Below, piece by piece: positions 1 through 9,956 of a stretch of DNA of 64,000 bases; within the stretch, counting starts at the first letter, position 1; each line of letters opens with the position of its first letter. A program made the translations under genes and the position numbers. Origin of the DNA: Actinokineospora alba (GTDB lineage: Bacteria > Actinomycetota > Actinomycetes > Mycobacteriales > Pseudonocardiaceae); NCBI RefSeq assembly GCF_004362515.1, contig NZ_SNXU01000001.1, forward strand, positions 4,278,001-4,342,000, in the 5' to 3' direction. The notes beneath the pieces are model-generated. The model was given only the letters and a program-made list of their open reading frames with translations. It was not told where the DNA came from and searched no databases.

Positions 1-370
1 CGGCTCGGTCGGTGTCGGTGTTCCACAGTCGCGGCAGGACTCGACGCGACCCGTTGGGGCCCAACGGGTCGAGCACCTCACGCCGCAGCGCGCCGCCGTC
101 GAGCCAGTCGTCGTACCGGGCGTCCGGGTCTGTGCGTCCACGCTCGAACCGCAGGGACGCGGCGCGGCGGAAATCGGCCGCCGAGACCCTCAATACAGGA
201 CGGCCCAGCACCCGCAGCCGCTCGCCGATCCGGTCGGCCAGCACGTCCGGGCGAGTGGGCGGCGCACCGTCGATGATCACGCGGGTGATCTCCGGACGCG
301 CCGCCACCTGCGTGGACACCTCGTCGATGAGAGCGGGCGGCGAAAGCGGTCGGAAACGCACACCCGCCAT
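1..370 (-). CDS. Uridine kinase family protein, N-terminal part (cut by window edge)
   Basis: An open frame runs leftward from an ATG at 368-370 off the window edge, giving 123 visible residues. It has the ordering typical of the actinobacterial 'uridine kinase' family: a strand ending in IIDGAPP, a second strand VLRVSAADFRR, then RYDDWLDGGALRREVLDPLGPNG. The Walker A position (DGAPPTRPD) lacks the usual Lys-Ser/Thr, which is common in this family, so kinase activity should not be assumed. GGGAAGG sits just before the ATG as ribosome binding site. It is divergent from dnaE with about 60 bp between them. Assignment is by remembered family appearance; the C-terminal half is outside the window. 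Confidence 0.72.
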   Translation of the reverse strand, partial: MAGVRFRPLSPPALIDEVSTQVAARPEITRVIIDGAPPTRPDVLADRIGERLRVLGRPVLRVSAADFRRAASLRFERGRTDPDARYDDWLDGGALRREVLDPLGPNGSRRVLPRLWNTDTDRA

Positions 371-430
371 CCTTCCCTGTCTCGCGTGCCGGTCCACAGA
401 ACTGTCCGACGGCCCGACTAAGGTGTTCCC

Positions 431-3400
431 GTGGCTGACTCCTTCGCTCATCTTCACGTGCACACCGAGTACTCGATGCTCGACGGAGCGGCCAAGCTCA
501 AGGACATGTTCGCCGAGTGCGAGCGCCTCGGCATGACCTCGGTGGCCATCACCGACCACGGTCACACCAACGGCATCTACGACTTCTACCGGCAGGCCAA
601 AGGCGCCGGGATCAAGCCGATCCTCGGCATCGAGGCCTACATCGCGCCCGCGTCGCGCTTCAACAAGGACCGGGTCCGCTGGGGCGACCCGGGCCAGAAG
701 TCCGACGACGTCGGCGGTAGCGGCGCCTACAACCACCAGACGATCTGGGCCCGCGACAATCAGGGGCTGAAGAACCTGATGAGGCTGTCGAGCCTGGCGT
801 CGCTGGAAGGCCAGCTGGGCAAATGGCCCCGGATGGACCGCGAGCTGATCGCCGAGCACTCGGCGGGCCTGATGGCGACCACCGGGTGCCCGTCCGGCGA
901 CGTGCAGACCAGGCTCCGGCTCGGCCAGTTCGACGAGGCTGTGGCCGCCGCCGGCGCCTGGAAAGAGATCTATGGCGAGGGCAACTTCTTCGTCGAGTTG
1001 ATGGACCACGGCATCGAGATCGAGCGCCGGGTCCGCGACGGGCTGATCGCCGTCGCGAAGAAGGTCGACCTTCCGTTCGTGGTCACCAACGACTCGCACT
1101 ACACGTATGCAGACGACCGCGACGCGCACGACGCGCTGCTGTGCGTGCAGACGGCCAGCACGCTGCAAGACCCGACGCGGTTCCGGTTCGACGGCACCGG
1201 CTACTACCTCAAGTCGCCCGACGAGATGCGCGCGATCGACTCCTCGGACCCGTGGCAGGAGGGGTGCCGCAACACGCTGGTGATCGCGGAGAAGGTCGAC
1301 ATCAGCGGGATGTTCGAGTTCCGCAACCTGATGCCGAAGTTCCCGATCCCCGAGGGCATGACCGAGGACGAGTTCTTCCGCCAGCAGGTGTGGGAGGGCA
1401 TGCACAAGCGGTTCCCCGGCGGCGTCGACGAGGAACACCGCAGGCAGGTCGAGTTCGAGATCAACGTCATCACCCAGATGGGGTTCCCGGCGTACTTCCT
1501 CGTGGTCGCCGACCTCATCCAGTGGGCGAAGAACAACGGCATCCGGGTCGGCCCCGGCCGAGGGTCCGCCGCGGGCGCGCTGATCGCCTACGCGATGGGC
1601 ATCACCGACCTCGACCCGCTGGCCCACGGGCTGATCTTCGAGCGGTTCCTCAACCCCGACCGGGTCAGCCCGCCCGATATCGACATCGACTTCGACGAAC
1701 GTCGGCGCGGTGACGTCATCCGCTACACCACCGAGAAGTGGGGTGCGGACAAGGTCGCGCAGGTGATCACCTTCGGCACGATCAAGGCGAAGGCCGCGAT
1801 CAAGGACTCCGCGCGGGTGCTGTTCGGCCAGCCCGGCTACGCCGTCGCGGACAAGATCTCCAAGGTCTACCCGCCCGCGGTCATGGCCAAGGACATCCCG
1901 CTCAACAACCTGTTCGACCCGCAGCACAAGCGCTACGCCGAGGCCACCGAGATCCGCGAGCTGTACAACAGCGACCCGCAGGTCAAGGAGATCATCGACA
2001 CCGGGCGCGGCCTGGAAGGCCTGATCCGCAACGCCGGTGTGCACGCCTGCGCGGTCATCCTGAGCGCCGAGCCGCTGATGGAGACGATCCCGCTGTGGAA
2101 GCGCCCGCAGGACGGGTCGATCATCACGCAGTTCGACTACCCGACGTGCGAGTCGCTCGGCCTGCTGAAGATGGACTTCCTCGGCCTGCGCAACCTCACC
2201 GTCATCGACGACGCGCTGCGCAACATCGAGCGCAACGGCAAACCGGTGCCGGACCTGGAAACCCTTGGCCTGGACGACAAGCCGACCTATGAGCTGCTCT
2301 CGCGCGGGGACACGCTCGGCGTGTTCCAGCTCGACGGCGGGCCCATGCGCGACCTGCTGCGCCTCATGCGTCCCGACAACTTCGAGGACATCTCCGCGGT
2401 CGGCGCGCTCTACCGGCCGGGTCCGATGGGCGCGAAGTCGCACACGAACTACGCGCTGCGCAAGAACAAGCAGCAGGAGATCACCCCGATCCACCCCGCC
2501 CTGGCGGAGGCGCTGGAAGACATCCTCGGCACGACCTACGGCCTGATCGTGTATCAGGAGCAGGTCATGGCGATCGCGCAGAAACTCGCGGGATACACGC
2601 TCGGACAAGCGGATTTGCTCCGCCGGGCCATGGGTAAGAAGAAGAAAGAGGTCCTGGACGCGGAGTTCGTCAACTTCTCCGGCGGTATGGAGAAGAACGG
2701 CTACCCGAAGGACGCGATCAAGACCCTGTGGGACATCCTCGTCCCGTTCGCCGACTACGCGTTCAACAAGGCGCACTCCGCCGCGTACGGCCTGGTCTCC
2801 TACTGGACGGCCTACCTCAAGGCGAACTACCCGGCCGAGTACATGGCCGGGCTGCTGACCAGTGTGCGCGACGACAAGGACAAGGCGGCCGTCTACCTGG
2901 CCGAATGCCGCAAGATGGGCATCACCGTCCTGCCGCCCGACGTCAACGAGTCGGAGAAGGAGTTCGCCCCGGTCGGCAACGACATCCGGTTCGGCCTCGG
3001 CGCGATCCGCAACGTCGGCGCCAACGTCGTCGACTCGATCATCAAGTCGCGTACCGAGAAGGGGGAGTTCACCGACTTCTCCGACTACCTGCGCAAGGTC
3101 GAAGCGGTGGCCTGCAACAAGAAGGTCGTCGAATCGCTGATCAAGGCGGGTGCGTTCGACTCGCTCAAGCACCCGCGCAAGGGCCTGTTCCTGATCCACA
3201 CCGACGCCATCGACGCGGTCATGGACACCAAGAAGGCCGAAGCGGTCGGGCAGTTCGACCTGTTCGGCGCGGCCGGTGGCGGGGACGAGGAAGTGGCCAG
3301 CGTCTTCGACGTGCGGGTGCCCGACGAGGTCTGGGAGTCCAAGCACCAGCTCGCGCTGGAGCGGGAGATGCTCGGCCTCTACGTCTCGGGCCACCCGCTC

Positions 3401-3964
3401 AACGGGGTGGAGCACGTGCTCACCTCACAGTCCGACACGTCCATCGCGGCGATCCTCGAAGGCGGCATCCCAGACGGGACGCAGGTGGTGATCGGCGGGA
3501 TTCTCGCCTCGGTCAACCGGCGGGTGAACCGCAACGGCGAACCATGGGCGTCGGCGATGCTCGAGGACCTCGCAGGCGGCATCGAGGTGCTGTTCTTCCC
3601 GAAGACGTACGCGGTGATCGGCATGGGGGTGCTCGAGGACGCGATCGTCCTGGTGAAGGCCCGGGTCGCCAAGCGCGACGACCGGACCTCGCTGATCGCG
3701 AACGACCTGGCGGTCCCCGACCTGTCCAACGCGGCGGGCGCGCCGTTCCGGCTGATCATGGCGGCGACCAAGTGCACACCCCCGCTGGTCGCGCAGCTCA
3801 AGGACGTCCTCGGTTCCTACCCGGGAACCACCGAAGTCCATTTGAAACTGATCAACGGACCTCGCCAGACCCTGCTCAAACTCGACGACGCGCTGCGGGT
3901 CAGCCCGTCGCCGTCGCTGATGGGGGACCTGAAGGCGCTGCTGGGTCCCGGCTGCCTCTCCTAG
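431..3964 (+). CDS. dnaE: DNA polymerase III subunit alpha (replicative polymerase)
   Basis: This encodes 1177 aa, the normal size for a DnaE1-type replicative polymerase. The N-terminal PHP domain shows [13 protein letters not shown] near residue 10, [13 protein letters not shown] near 45 and [10 protein letters not shown] near 220. The C-family palm carries GPGRGSAAG and the catalytic [12 protein letters not shown] acidic motif around residue 415-425. Helix-hairpin-helix and OB-fold segments follow ([14 protein letters not shown], near 1020), used for template contact. The GTG at 431 has no Shine-Dalgarno but has TAAGGT at 419-424, six bases upstream, so it is probably translated from a leaderless mRNA. 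It catalyses chromosomal DNA synthesis in the replisome with beta clamp and clamp loader encoded elsewhere. Confidence 0.98.
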   Translation: MADSFAHLHVHTEYSMLDGAAKLKDMFAECERLGMTSVAITDHGHTNGIYDFYRQAKGAGIKPILGIEAYIAPASRFNKDRVRWGDPGQKSDDVGGSGAYNHQTIWARDNQGLKNLMRLSSLASLEGQLGKWPRMDRELIAEHSAGLMATTGCPSGDVQTRLRLGQFDEAVAAAGAWKEIYGEGNFFVELMDHGIEIERRVRDGLIAVAKKVDLPFVVTNDSHYTYADDRDAHDALLCVQTASTLQDPTRFRFDGTGYYLKSPDEMRAIDSSDPWQEGCRNTLVIAEKVDISGMFEFRNLMPKFPIPEGMTEDEFFRQQVWEGMHKRFPGGVDEEHRRQVEFEINVITQMGFPAYFLVVADLIQWAKNNGIRVGPGRGSAAGALIAYAMGITDLDPLAHGLIFERFLNPDRVSPPDIDIDFDERRRGDVIRYTTEKWGADKVAQVITFGTIKAKAAIKDSARVLFGQPGYAVADKISKVYPPAVMAKDIPLNNLFDPQHKRYAEATEIRELYNSDPQVKEIIDTGRGLEGLIRNAGVHACAVILSAEPLMETIPLWKRPQDGSIITQFDYPTCESLGLLKMDFLGLRNLTVIDDALRNIERNGKPVPDLETLGLDDKPTYELLSRGDTLGVFQLDGGPMRDLLRLMRPDNFEDISAVGALYRPGPMGAKSHTNYALRKNKQQEITPIHPALAEALEDILGTTYGLIVYQEQVMAIAQKLAGYTLGQADLLRRAMGKKKKEVLDAEFVNFSGGMEKNGYPKDAIKTLWDILVPFADYAFNKAHSAAYGLVSYWTAYLKANYPAEYMAGLLTSVRDDKDKAAVYLAECRKMGITVLPPDVNESEKEFAPVGNDIRFGLGAIRNVGANVVDSIIKSRTEKGEFTDFSDYLRKVEAVACNKKVVESLIKAGAFDSLKHPRKGLFLIHTDAIDAVMDTKKAEAVGQFDLFGAAGGGDEEVASVFDVRVPDEVWESKHQLALEREMLGLYVSGHPLNGVEHVLTSQSDTSIAAILEGGIPDGTQVVIGGILASVNRRVNRNGEPWASAMLEDLAGGIEVLFFPKTYAVIGMGVLEDAIVLVKARVAKRDDRTSLIANDLAVPDLSNAAGAPFRLIMAATKCTPPLVAQLKDVLGSYPGTTEVHLKLINGPRQTLLKLDDALRVSPSPSLMGDLKALLGPGCLS

Positions 3965-3996
3965 GCCTGCGGATGGCTTGATCGCGGGAAACCTGC

Positions 3997-4752
3997 ATGC
4001 TGCTGATGCGACAGGTCACGGTCCTTGGAAGTTGTGGCGCCTATCCGGAACCGGGCCGGGCCTGCAGCGGTTTCCTGGTGGAATGGGATGGCTTCCGCGT
4101 GGTGCTCGACCTCGGGTACGCCACACTGCCGCGGCTGCTGGCGCACTGCCCGGACGGCGCCGTGGACGCCGTTGTCATCACCCACGAACATCCCGACCAT
4201 TGCATCGACTTGCACGGGCTGTTTCGGATGTACCTCTACGGCGAAAATCGTGGCCGCAAGCTGCCGCTGTACTGCACGCCGGGTGTGCTGGACCGGCTCG
4301 GCGCACTGGAACCCGAGGTCGACCTGCGTACCGTGTTCACCGTCCGCGAGTTGCCAGGGACGTATCGAGTCGGCCCGTTCGAGCTTGGCGCCCTCCTGCT
4401 GCCTCACTACGTGCCCAACGCCGGCATCCGACTGCAGACGGACGAGTTCGCGCTCGCCTACACCGGGGACACCGGCCCAGACCCGCTCCTCGCCGAACTC
4501 GGTCGAAACACCGACCTGTACATCGTCGAAGCCACCGACAGGGCAGGCGAGCGACAGCAGCAGCACCGCAACCTGCTCACCGCCGAGGAAGCGGGATACT
4601 GGGCCGCCCAGGCAGGCGCTCGCAGACTGATGCTCACGCACTTCTGGCCGGGCAACAACCGGGAAGCGGCCGCGGCCGCGGCGCGATCCACCTTCGACGG
4701 CGAGGTGCTCACCGCCGATGAAGACCTCGTTGTCCGGCTCGGCCCGAGCTGA
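3997..4752 (+). CDS. Metallo-beta-lactamase fold hydrolase (RNase Z/AtsA-like)
   Basis: The 251-aa product has the complete metal-binding signature of the MBL superfamily: THEHPDHCID (HxHxDH) near residue 64, a later His in LLPHYVPNAG, the bridging Asp in YTGDTGPDPL and a C-terminal LTHFWPG His. Overall layout resembles RNase Z/arylsulfatase-type members. It starts 33 nt after dnaE, so it may be co-transcribed. A second in-frame ATG lies at 4006, directly before the first strand (RQVTVLGSCGAYP), and could be the true start. In M. tuberculosis-like genomes similar MBL proteins are of unknown substrate; the substrate here is not inferable. Confidence 0.85.
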   Translation: MLLMRQVTVLGSCGAYPEPGRACSGFLVEWDGFRVVLDLGYATLPRLLAHCPDGAVDAVVITHEHPDHCIDLHGLFRMYLYGENRGRKLPLYCTPGVLDRLGALEPEVDLRTVFTVRELPGTYRVGPFELGALLLPHYVPNAGIRLQTDEFALAYTGDTGPDPLLAELGRNTDLYIVEATDRAGERQQQHRNLLTAEEAGYWAAQAGARRLMLTHFWPGNNREAAAAAARSTFDGEVLTADEDLVVRLGPS

Positions 4753-4855
4753 TCATCGGCTCAGCCCGCCGACATAGCCACGACAGGTAAGCGCGGTCAG
4801 CGGTACGGTGGAAACCAAGGGGCTTCAACCACACACCACTGGGGGGATGGTTTCC

Positions 4856-6061
4856 GTGCTGGACAACGACATCAAGCTCGGCACCCGATTCATCGAGGAC
4901 CCGTACGGGGTCTACGCCGAACTGCGCTCGACCGGCCCGGTCCGCAAGGTCGAGCTGCCGACCGGGGTGCGCGTCTGGCTGGTCACCGACTACGCCGAGG
5001 CGCGTGCGGCGCTGGCGGACCCGACGCTGAGCAAGAACGTGCGCAAGTCGGCCGACATCATCGACCGCCACCTGGCGCCCGGCGCGAAGCGCGTCGACTT
5101 CAGCACCAGCCTGTCGTCGCACATGCTCAACACGGACCCGCCCAACCACACCAGGCTGCGCAAGCTCGTCAACAAGGCGTTCACCGCGGGCGGCGTCGAC
5201 CATCTGCGGCCACGCATCGAGGCGATCACCGAAGAGCTGCTCGCCGGGATGGACGGCGCCCACGAGATCGACCTGTTGGAGGCCTTCGCCTTCCCGCTGC
5301 CGATCACCGTGATCTGCGAGATGCTCGGCGTCCCGATCGACGACCGAGACGACTTCCGGTCGTGGTCGAACCAGCTGCTGTCGAACGACCGCTCCGAGAA
5401 ACTGCACAACGCGGCGGCGTCGATGCAGACCTACCTGATCGGCCTCATCGAGGCGAAGCGCGCCGAGCCTAGCGCCGACCTGCTCAGCGCCCTCATCGAG
5501 GCCAGCGAAGACGGCGACCGGCTCTCCGGCGAGGAACTGGTCTCCATGGCCTTCCTCCTGCTTGTCGCGGGTCACGAGACCACGGTCAACCTCATCGGCA
5601 ACGCCATGCTCGGCCTGCTGACCCGCCCGGACCAGCTCGCGGCGCTCAAGGCCGACCCCACGTTGCTCTCGGGTGCCATCGAGGAGTTCCTCCGCTACGA
5701 CGGCCCCGTGAATCTGGCGACCTTCCGGCTCACCACCCAGCCGCTCGTCCTGGGCGGCACCGAGATCCCCGCCGACGAATTCGTCGTCGTCGCCGTCACC
5801 GCCGCCAACCGTGACGAGGCCCGCTTCCCCGACGCCGACCAACTCGACGTCACCCGCAACGCGGGCGGCCACCTCGCCTTCGGCCACGGCATCCACTACT
5901 GCGTCGGCGCCCCGTTGGCACGGATGGAAGCGGAGATCGCCCTCGGCGGCCTGCTGTCCCGCTTCCCCAACATGACCCTGGCCCAGGACAAGGACGACCT
6001 GCGCTGGCGCAACAGCATGATTCGCGGCCTGGAGGAACTCCGCGTCCGCCCCCAAGGCTGA
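4856..6061 (+). CDS. Cytochrome P450 (CYP107-like)
   Basis: A heme monooxygenase of about 401 aa. It has the I-helix oxygen-activation motif AGHETT, the K-helix ExxR in EEFLRYDG, and the heme-thiolate loop FGHGIHYCVGAPLARMEAEIAL near the C-terminus. The family uses O2 and two electrons from a ferredoxin/reductase to hydroxylate small molecules; no redox partner gene is adjacent. The frame is open upstream to 4808, but a G-run at 4841-4846 is a credible ribosome site only for the GTG at 4856 (9-nt spacing). ATG 4847 directly abuts the run, and TACGGT at 4804-4809 looks like a -10 element, so the frame before 4847 is probably leader. Substrate is unknown. Confidence 0.93.
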   Translation: MLDNDIKLGTRFIEDPYGVYAELRSTGPVRKVELPTGVRVWLVTDYAEARAALADPTLSKNVRKSADIIDRHLAPGAKRVDFSTSLSSHMLNTDPPNHTRLRKLVNKAFTAGGVDHLRPRIEAITEELLAGMDGAHEIDLLEAFAFPLPITVICEMLGVPIDDRDDFRSWSNQLLSNDRSEKLHNAAASMQTYLIGLIEAKRAEPSADLLSALIEASEDGDRLSGEELVSMAFLLLVAGHETTVNLIGNAMLGLLTRPDQLAALKADPTLLSGAIEEFLRYDGPVNLATFRLTTQPLVLGGTEIPADEFVVVAVTAANRDEARFPDADQLDVTRNAGGHLAFGHGIHYCVGAPLARMEAEIALGGLLSRFPNMTLAQDKDDLRWRNSMIRGLEELRVRPQG

Positions 6062-6225
6062 CGCAAGGCCAGCGAGATCTTTGGCCGCCCTTGATGCCAC
6101 CACCCGAGACTTAAACAATTGAGGCCGAGGGAGACCCCACGTAACGACGGGATGGAACGAGGGAGAGAGCACGCCACGCCTCAGTAATCCCAGGTTCCGG
6201 CCGCCGCATTGGGTACCGTGACCTG

Positions 6226-6969
6226 GTGCGGGGGCAACATGATCAGGACAGTGGTGGCGTGGTGGCCACCCGGCTGCGCCGGGTGCGACCGCAACTCGCC
6301 GCTGTGATCGCGCTTGGGCCGCTCCTGGGTGTCGCCGCCGTTCTGATGTTCGGTGGGTGGCTGCCGGGGTTGGCCGTGCCCGCCCTGATCCTCGCCGCCG
6401 GTGCGGGTTACTTCGCCCTCCACCGGTTCCGCCCGCGCCGCTGGCCGCATGCCGCCGCTGTGCTCGGTGCGGTGTCCGGGGCGTACCTCGGGCTCAGTGT
6501 CCCCGCCGTCGCTTGGATGACCGCCCCACTTGGCGCGGTCTTGTTGGGATTGCTGGGTTTCACCGTCGCCGATCGGGCGCGCAGGCGGGTTCTCCTGCCG
6601 TACACGGCCGAATTCGCCGATTCACCCGTCGAGGTCCCGTGGCCCGCCCGCGGCGCTCGCGGCCTGGAACTGCTGGTCGGCGCCGATCGGATCACCCTCA
6701 TCGGCAGCCGGAGCAGGCTGCGCTCCGCTCGCCCCACCGTCGACTTCGGTGACGTCGGCACGATCGAACAGGTCATGGTCGCCCGCCGCGCCACGCTGCA
6801 TGTCCCGGGTGTGGGGGAGCTGAACGTGACGGTCACCCCGGGCCCCGCGGTGCGCATCGCCGTGCCACCGGGTGAGTGGATCCTCCCGACCGACCAGGGC
6901 CGCGACATCGCCCGGCTCGTCGCCCGCCGCAAGGAACTCGCGGGCGAAGCGCTCCCCGCCCACCGCTGA
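6226..6969 (+). CDS. Conserved membrane protein, unknown function
   Basis: This 247-aa protein has about four hydrophobic segments in its first 125 residues (AAVIALGPLLGVAAVLMF, AVPALILAAGAGYFAL, AAAVLGAVSGAYLGL, APLGAVLLGLLGFTVA). These are followed by a basic turn and a soluble C-terminal region of about 120 residues without a recognised motif. The far-upstream GTG at 6226 is supported by TACCGT at 6214-6219, six bases before it, as for other apparently leaderless genes here. It resembles YqeB-like actinobacterial membrane proteins, but I cannot confirm that. It stands alone between the P450 and bioA. Confidence 0.8.
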   Translation: MRGQHDQDSGGVVATRLRRVRPQLAAVIALGPLLGVAAVLMFGGWLPGLAVPALILAAGAGYFALHRFRPRRWPHAAAVLGAVSGAYLGLSVPAVAWMTAPLGAVLLGLLGFTVADRARRRVLLPYTAEFADSPVEVPWPARGARGLELLVGADRITLIGSRSRLRSARPTVDFGDVGTIEQVMVARRATLHVPGVGELNVTVTPGPAVRIAVPPGEWILPTDQGRDIARLVARRKELAGEALPAHR

Positions 6970-7120
6970 CGGCGCCGGCCACGCCCGCAGGCACGCGCAT
7001 TCACGGCCGCCGCCCACGCGTGTCGACCTGTTGCCCGCGCTGACCCTTCGCGGCCCACGTGGACAGTGACGTTGCCCAGGTCCTTACCGGAGCACCGGAT
7101 TCGGCGGTTAGCCTGCGACG

Positions 7121-8389
7121 GTGAGCCCTGACGACCTCATCGCCCTCGACCGCGCGCACGTGTGGCATCCCTACGGGCCCATGCCCGGCACCCACGACCC
7201 CCTGGTCGTCGAGTCGGCGCGGGGTGTGCGGCTTCGGTTGGCCGATGGGCGCGAACTCGTCGACGGGATGTCGTCGTGGTGGGCGGCCATCCATGGGTAC
7301 GGCCACCCCGTCCTCGACGCCGCCCTGGCCGAGCAGGCCGGGAAGATGAGCCACGTCATGTTCGGCGGCCTCACCCACGAACCCGCCGTCCGGCTCGCCG
7401 CGAAGCTCGTCGAGATCACCCCGGCTCCGCTGCAACACGTCTTCCTCTGCGACTCCGGCTCGGTCGGCGTCGAGGTGGCCATCAAGATGTGTCTGCAGTA
7501 CTGGCGGTCCCTGGGGCAGACCCGCAAGACCAAGCTGCTCACCTGGCGTGGCGGGTACCACGGCGACACGTTCAACCCGATGAGCGTCTGCGACCCCGAC
7601 GGCGGCATGCACAGCCTCTGGCGCGGTGTCCTGCCCGTCCAGCTCTTCGCCGAGGCGCCGCCCGCCGAGTTCGAGCACGACTATGTCGCCCACCTGGCCG
7701 CGGTCATCGAGGAGCACGCCGACGACCTCGCCGCCGTCATCGTCGAGCCGGTGGTCCAGGGCGCGGGCGGGATGCGCTTCCACGACGCCCGCTACCTGCA
7801 TGTCCTGCGGGAGCTGTGCCTCACGCACGACGTTCTGCTCGTCTTCGACGAGATCGCCACCGGCTTCGGCCGCACGGGCGAACTCTTCGCCGCCGACCAC
7901 GCGGGCATCAGCCCGGACGTGATGTGCGTCGGCAAGGCCATGAGCGGTGGCTACCTGAGCATGGCCGCCACCCTCTGCACGTCCCGGGTCGCCGACGGCA
8001 TCTCCCAAGGTGAGGTGCCGATCCTCGCCCATGGCCCCACCTTCATGGGCAACCCGCTGGCCTCGGCGGTCTCGCTGGCGTCCATCGACCTGCTCCTGAG
8101 CCAGGACTGGCGCAGCGCCGTCAAGCGGATCGAGTCCGAGCTGACCGCGGGCCTGGCCCCAGCCCGAGACCTGCCCCACGTCCGCGACGTTCGGGTCCTG
8201 GGCGCTATCGGTGTCGTGCAGCTCGACCACCCGGTCGACATGGCTGCCGCGACCAAGGCCGCCACCGACGCGGGTGTCTGGCTGCGACCGTTCCGGGACC
8301 TGATCTACACGATGCCGCCGTTCGTCAGCACGACCGACGACGTCGCGACCATCACCGAGGGCATCCTGGCGGCGGCGCTAGTCGCCTGA
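7121..8389 (+). CDS. bioA: Adenosylmethionine-8-amino-7-oxononanoate transaminase
   Basis: A class III PLP aminotransferase of 422 aa that converts KAPA to DAPA using S-adenosylmethionine in biotin synthesis. It shows the BioA start region HVWHPYGPM, the WW pair in [19 protein letters not shown] near 147, [13 protein letters not shown] with the PLP Asp at 243, and the Schiff-base Lys at 272 in [10 protein letters not shown]. The GTG at 7121 is preceded by TAGCCT (7109-7114) with six bases between, so it is probably leaderless. The last 12 nt overlap a convergent gene. In the M. tuberculosis arrangement bioF follows bioA; here it does not. Confidence 0.97.
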   Translation: MSPDDLIALDRAHVWHPYGPMPGTHDPLVVESARGVRLRLADGRELVDGMSSWWAAIHGYGHPVLDAALAEQAGKMSHVMFGGLTHEPAVRLAAKLVEITPAPLQHVFLCDSGSVGVEVAIKMCLQYWRSLGQTRKTKLLTWRGGYHGDTFNPMSVCDPDGGMHSLWRGVLPVQLFAEAPPAEFEHDYVAHLAAVIEEHADDLAAVIVEPVVQGAGGMRFHDARYLHVLRELCLTHDVLLVFDEIATGFGRTGELFAADHAGISPDVMCVGKAMSGGYLSMAATLCTSRVADGISQGEVPILAHGPTFMGNPLASAVSLASIDLLLSQDWRSAVKRIESELTAGLAPARDLPHVRDVRVLGAIGVVQLDHPVDMAAATKAATDAGVWLRPFRDLIYTMPPFVSTTDDVATITEGILAAALVA

Positions 8390-8827
8390 GTGACCCCAGA
8401 TCCCGATCTCGGCCGCCTTGCCGTCGGCGAACAGCGTGACGTAGACGCCGCTCCAGCGCGGCGCGAGCTGGGGAAGCTCGCCTGCCTTTTCGAGACGCTC
8501 GAAGTCCGCGGCCGTCGGCTTGTCGGTGCCGAACGCCGCCGTCGCCTCCTGCGCCGTCAGCGGCCGAAGGCTGCCGAAGCTGTCGGGCTCGCCCGCGTCG
8601 ATCAGGTGGGTGAGGTCCAGGATCGAATGGGTGCCCGACTCCTGGATGGCCTCGTAGGTCCAGAGCTTCCGGCGGCGCGTCGGGCGGGGAAGCGGCTCGC
8701 CGCCGAAGTGGCCGTCATAGGGCCAGTAGTAGTCGCCTTCGGCGAAGACCTTCTCCTTCAGCTTCCTGACCACGGTCCGCACCCGGCCCTTGAGAGGCGT
8801 GCGGTAGCTCCAGCCCGATGCGCCCAT
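8378..8827 (-). CDS. Conserved hypothetical protein paired with glutaredoxin-like gene
   Basis: The 149-aa product is soluble, basic at the N-terminus ([14 protein letters not shown]) and rich in Trp/Tyr ([14 protein letters not shown]). I recognise no catalytic motif or named domain. It begins 2 nt after the stop of the glutaredoxin-like gene and shares its strand, so the two are almost certainly one transcript and translationally coupled. It overlaps the bioA 3' end by 12 nt in convergent orientation. A role tied to thiol redox chemistry is only suggested by the neighbour. Confidence 0.72.
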   Translation of the reverse strand: MGASGWSYRTPLKGRVRTVVRKLKEKVFAEGDYYWPYDGHFGGEPLPRPTRRRKLWTYEAIQESGTHSILDLTHLIDAGEPDSFGSLRPLTAQEATAAFGTDKPTAADFERLEKAGELPQLAPRWSGVYVTLFADGKAAEIGIWGHSGD

Positions 8828-8829
8828 GG

Positions 8830-9081
8830 CTAGGCGACCGAAAGTCCCAGTGCGTTCGCCAGCTCCGCGTTCGTGGGTTCCACCAGGACATCCCCGCCCG
8901 GAAGCACCACGACCGGGATGTTCTTGCGCCCGCCCGCCAGCTCCACGGCGCGGTCACGTTCGGCGTCGTCGTGTTCGACGTCGATCTCGGTGAAGGGCAC
9001 ACCGTTGGCACGCATCCAGGACTTCGCTCGGCGGCAGTCGCCGCACCAGTCCGCGCTGTAGATGAGGACTTGATGATTCAC
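8830..9081 (-). CDS. Glutaredoxin-like / mycoredoxin-type thiol oxidoreductase
   Basis: An 83-aa thioredoxin-fold protein with a redox centre C13-G-D-C16 after the first strand (VLIYSADWCGDC) and the cis-Pro loop NIPVVVLPGG. Its size and fold match actinobacterial mycoredoxins, which reduce mycothiol mixed disulfides, though mycoredoxin-1 usually has CGYC/CPYC, so the exact partner is uncertain. The GTG start at 9081 has TAATGT (9089-9094) seven bases upstream and no Shine-Dalgarno, consistent with a leaderless transcript. It is divergent from bioD with about 70 bp between, and leads a two-gene unit with the hypothetical at 8378-8827. Confidence 0.85.
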   Translation of the reverse strand: MNHQVLIYSADWCGDCRRAKSWMRANGVPFTEIDVEHDDAERDRAVELAGGRKNIPVVVLPGGDVLVEPTNAELANALGLSVA

Positions 9082-9151
9082 CCGTCCGACATTAACCGAG
9101 GTTGACGGGTGACTTCGGCACTACCAATTGCCAGGTCTAACCTGTCACCCC

Positions 9152-9886
9152 GTGAGTGTCCTCGTGATCACCGGGACCGGCACGGGCGTCGGCAAGACCG
9201 TCGTCACGGCCGGGATCGCCGCGCTCGCACTGCGGTCGGGGCGTCGTGTCGCTGTTCTCAAGCCCGCGCAGACGGGTGTCTCCGCCGCCGAGCCGGGCGA
9301 TCTTGACGACGTGCGCAGGCTCGCGGGCAGGCTGACCACCCGGGAGCTGCGCCGCTTCCCCGACCCACTCGCCCCCGACACGGCCGCGCGTCGGGTCGGG
9401 ATGCCCGCGGTGCGCCCCTCGGAGATCGCGCAGGTCGCGGGGGAGTTGGCCGACACGCACGACCTCGTGCTGATCGAGGGCGCGGGCGGCCTGCTGGTCC
9501 GCTTCGACGACGCGGGCGGCACCCTGGCCGACGTCGCCTGGTCGCTGGGCGCCCCCGTGGTGATCGTCGCCGAGGCCGGGCTCGGCACCCTCAACCACAC
9601 CGCGCTGACCGCCGAGGCACTGCGCGGCCGCGGCATCATCTGCGACGGCGTCGTCGTCGGCTCCTGGCCCGCCGAACCCGACCTGGCCTGTCTGCTCAAC
9701 CTCGAAGACCTGCCCGTCGCCTCGGGCGCCCCGCTCATCGGGGTCATGCCCGCGGGCGCCGGAGCGCTCGACGCCGCCGACTTCGCCATGGTGGCCCGCG
9801 CGTCCCTCGCGCCCCGGCTGGGCGGGGACTTCGACGCGGACGAGTTCGCCAAAGAGCTCGCCGCCGACACCCCGCCCGAGGCGTGA
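9152..9886 (+). CDS. bioD: Dethiobiotin synthetase
   Basis: This enzyme closes the ureido ring of DAPA with CO2 and ATP to give dethiobiotin. The 244-aa product has the P-loop GTGTGVGKT at residues 8-16, KPAQTG near 37, and the GAGGLLVRF carbamate/ATP loop near 112. The frame is open upstream to a TTG at 9128, but GTG 9152 places the P-loop at the family's usual position. TAACCT (9138-9143) lies eight bases before it, so a leaderless or near-leaderless mRNA is likely. bioB follows after 70 nt with its own strong ribosome site. Confidence 0.95.
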   Translation: MSVLVITGTGTGVGKTVVTAGIAALALRSGRRVAVLKPAQTGVSAAEPGDLDDVRRLAGRLTTRELRRFPDPLAPDTAARRVGMPAVRPSEIAQVAGELADTHDLVLIEGAGGLLVRFDDAGGTLADVAWSLGAPVVIVAEAGLGTLNHTALTAEALRGRGIICDGVVVGSWPAEPDLACLLNLEDLPVASGAPLIGVMPAGAGALDAADFAMVARASLAPRLGGDFDADEFAKELAADTPPEA

Positions 9887-9956
9887 GGAACATCGCTGAC
9901 GAGTGCGTCCGTCATGAGGCAGACTGCTGCGGACCGGACTCACTAGGAGGAACAAC

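Noticed and set aside
2728..3981. 417-codon frame overlapping the 3' part of dnaE
   Set aside because: Out-of-frame, Arg/Gly/Gln-rich product without domains; dnaE is intact through this region.
4709..6172. 487-codon minus-strand frame opposite the first P450
   Set aside because: Antisense shadow; repetitive Gln/Val/Gly/Asp composition and no conserved motif.
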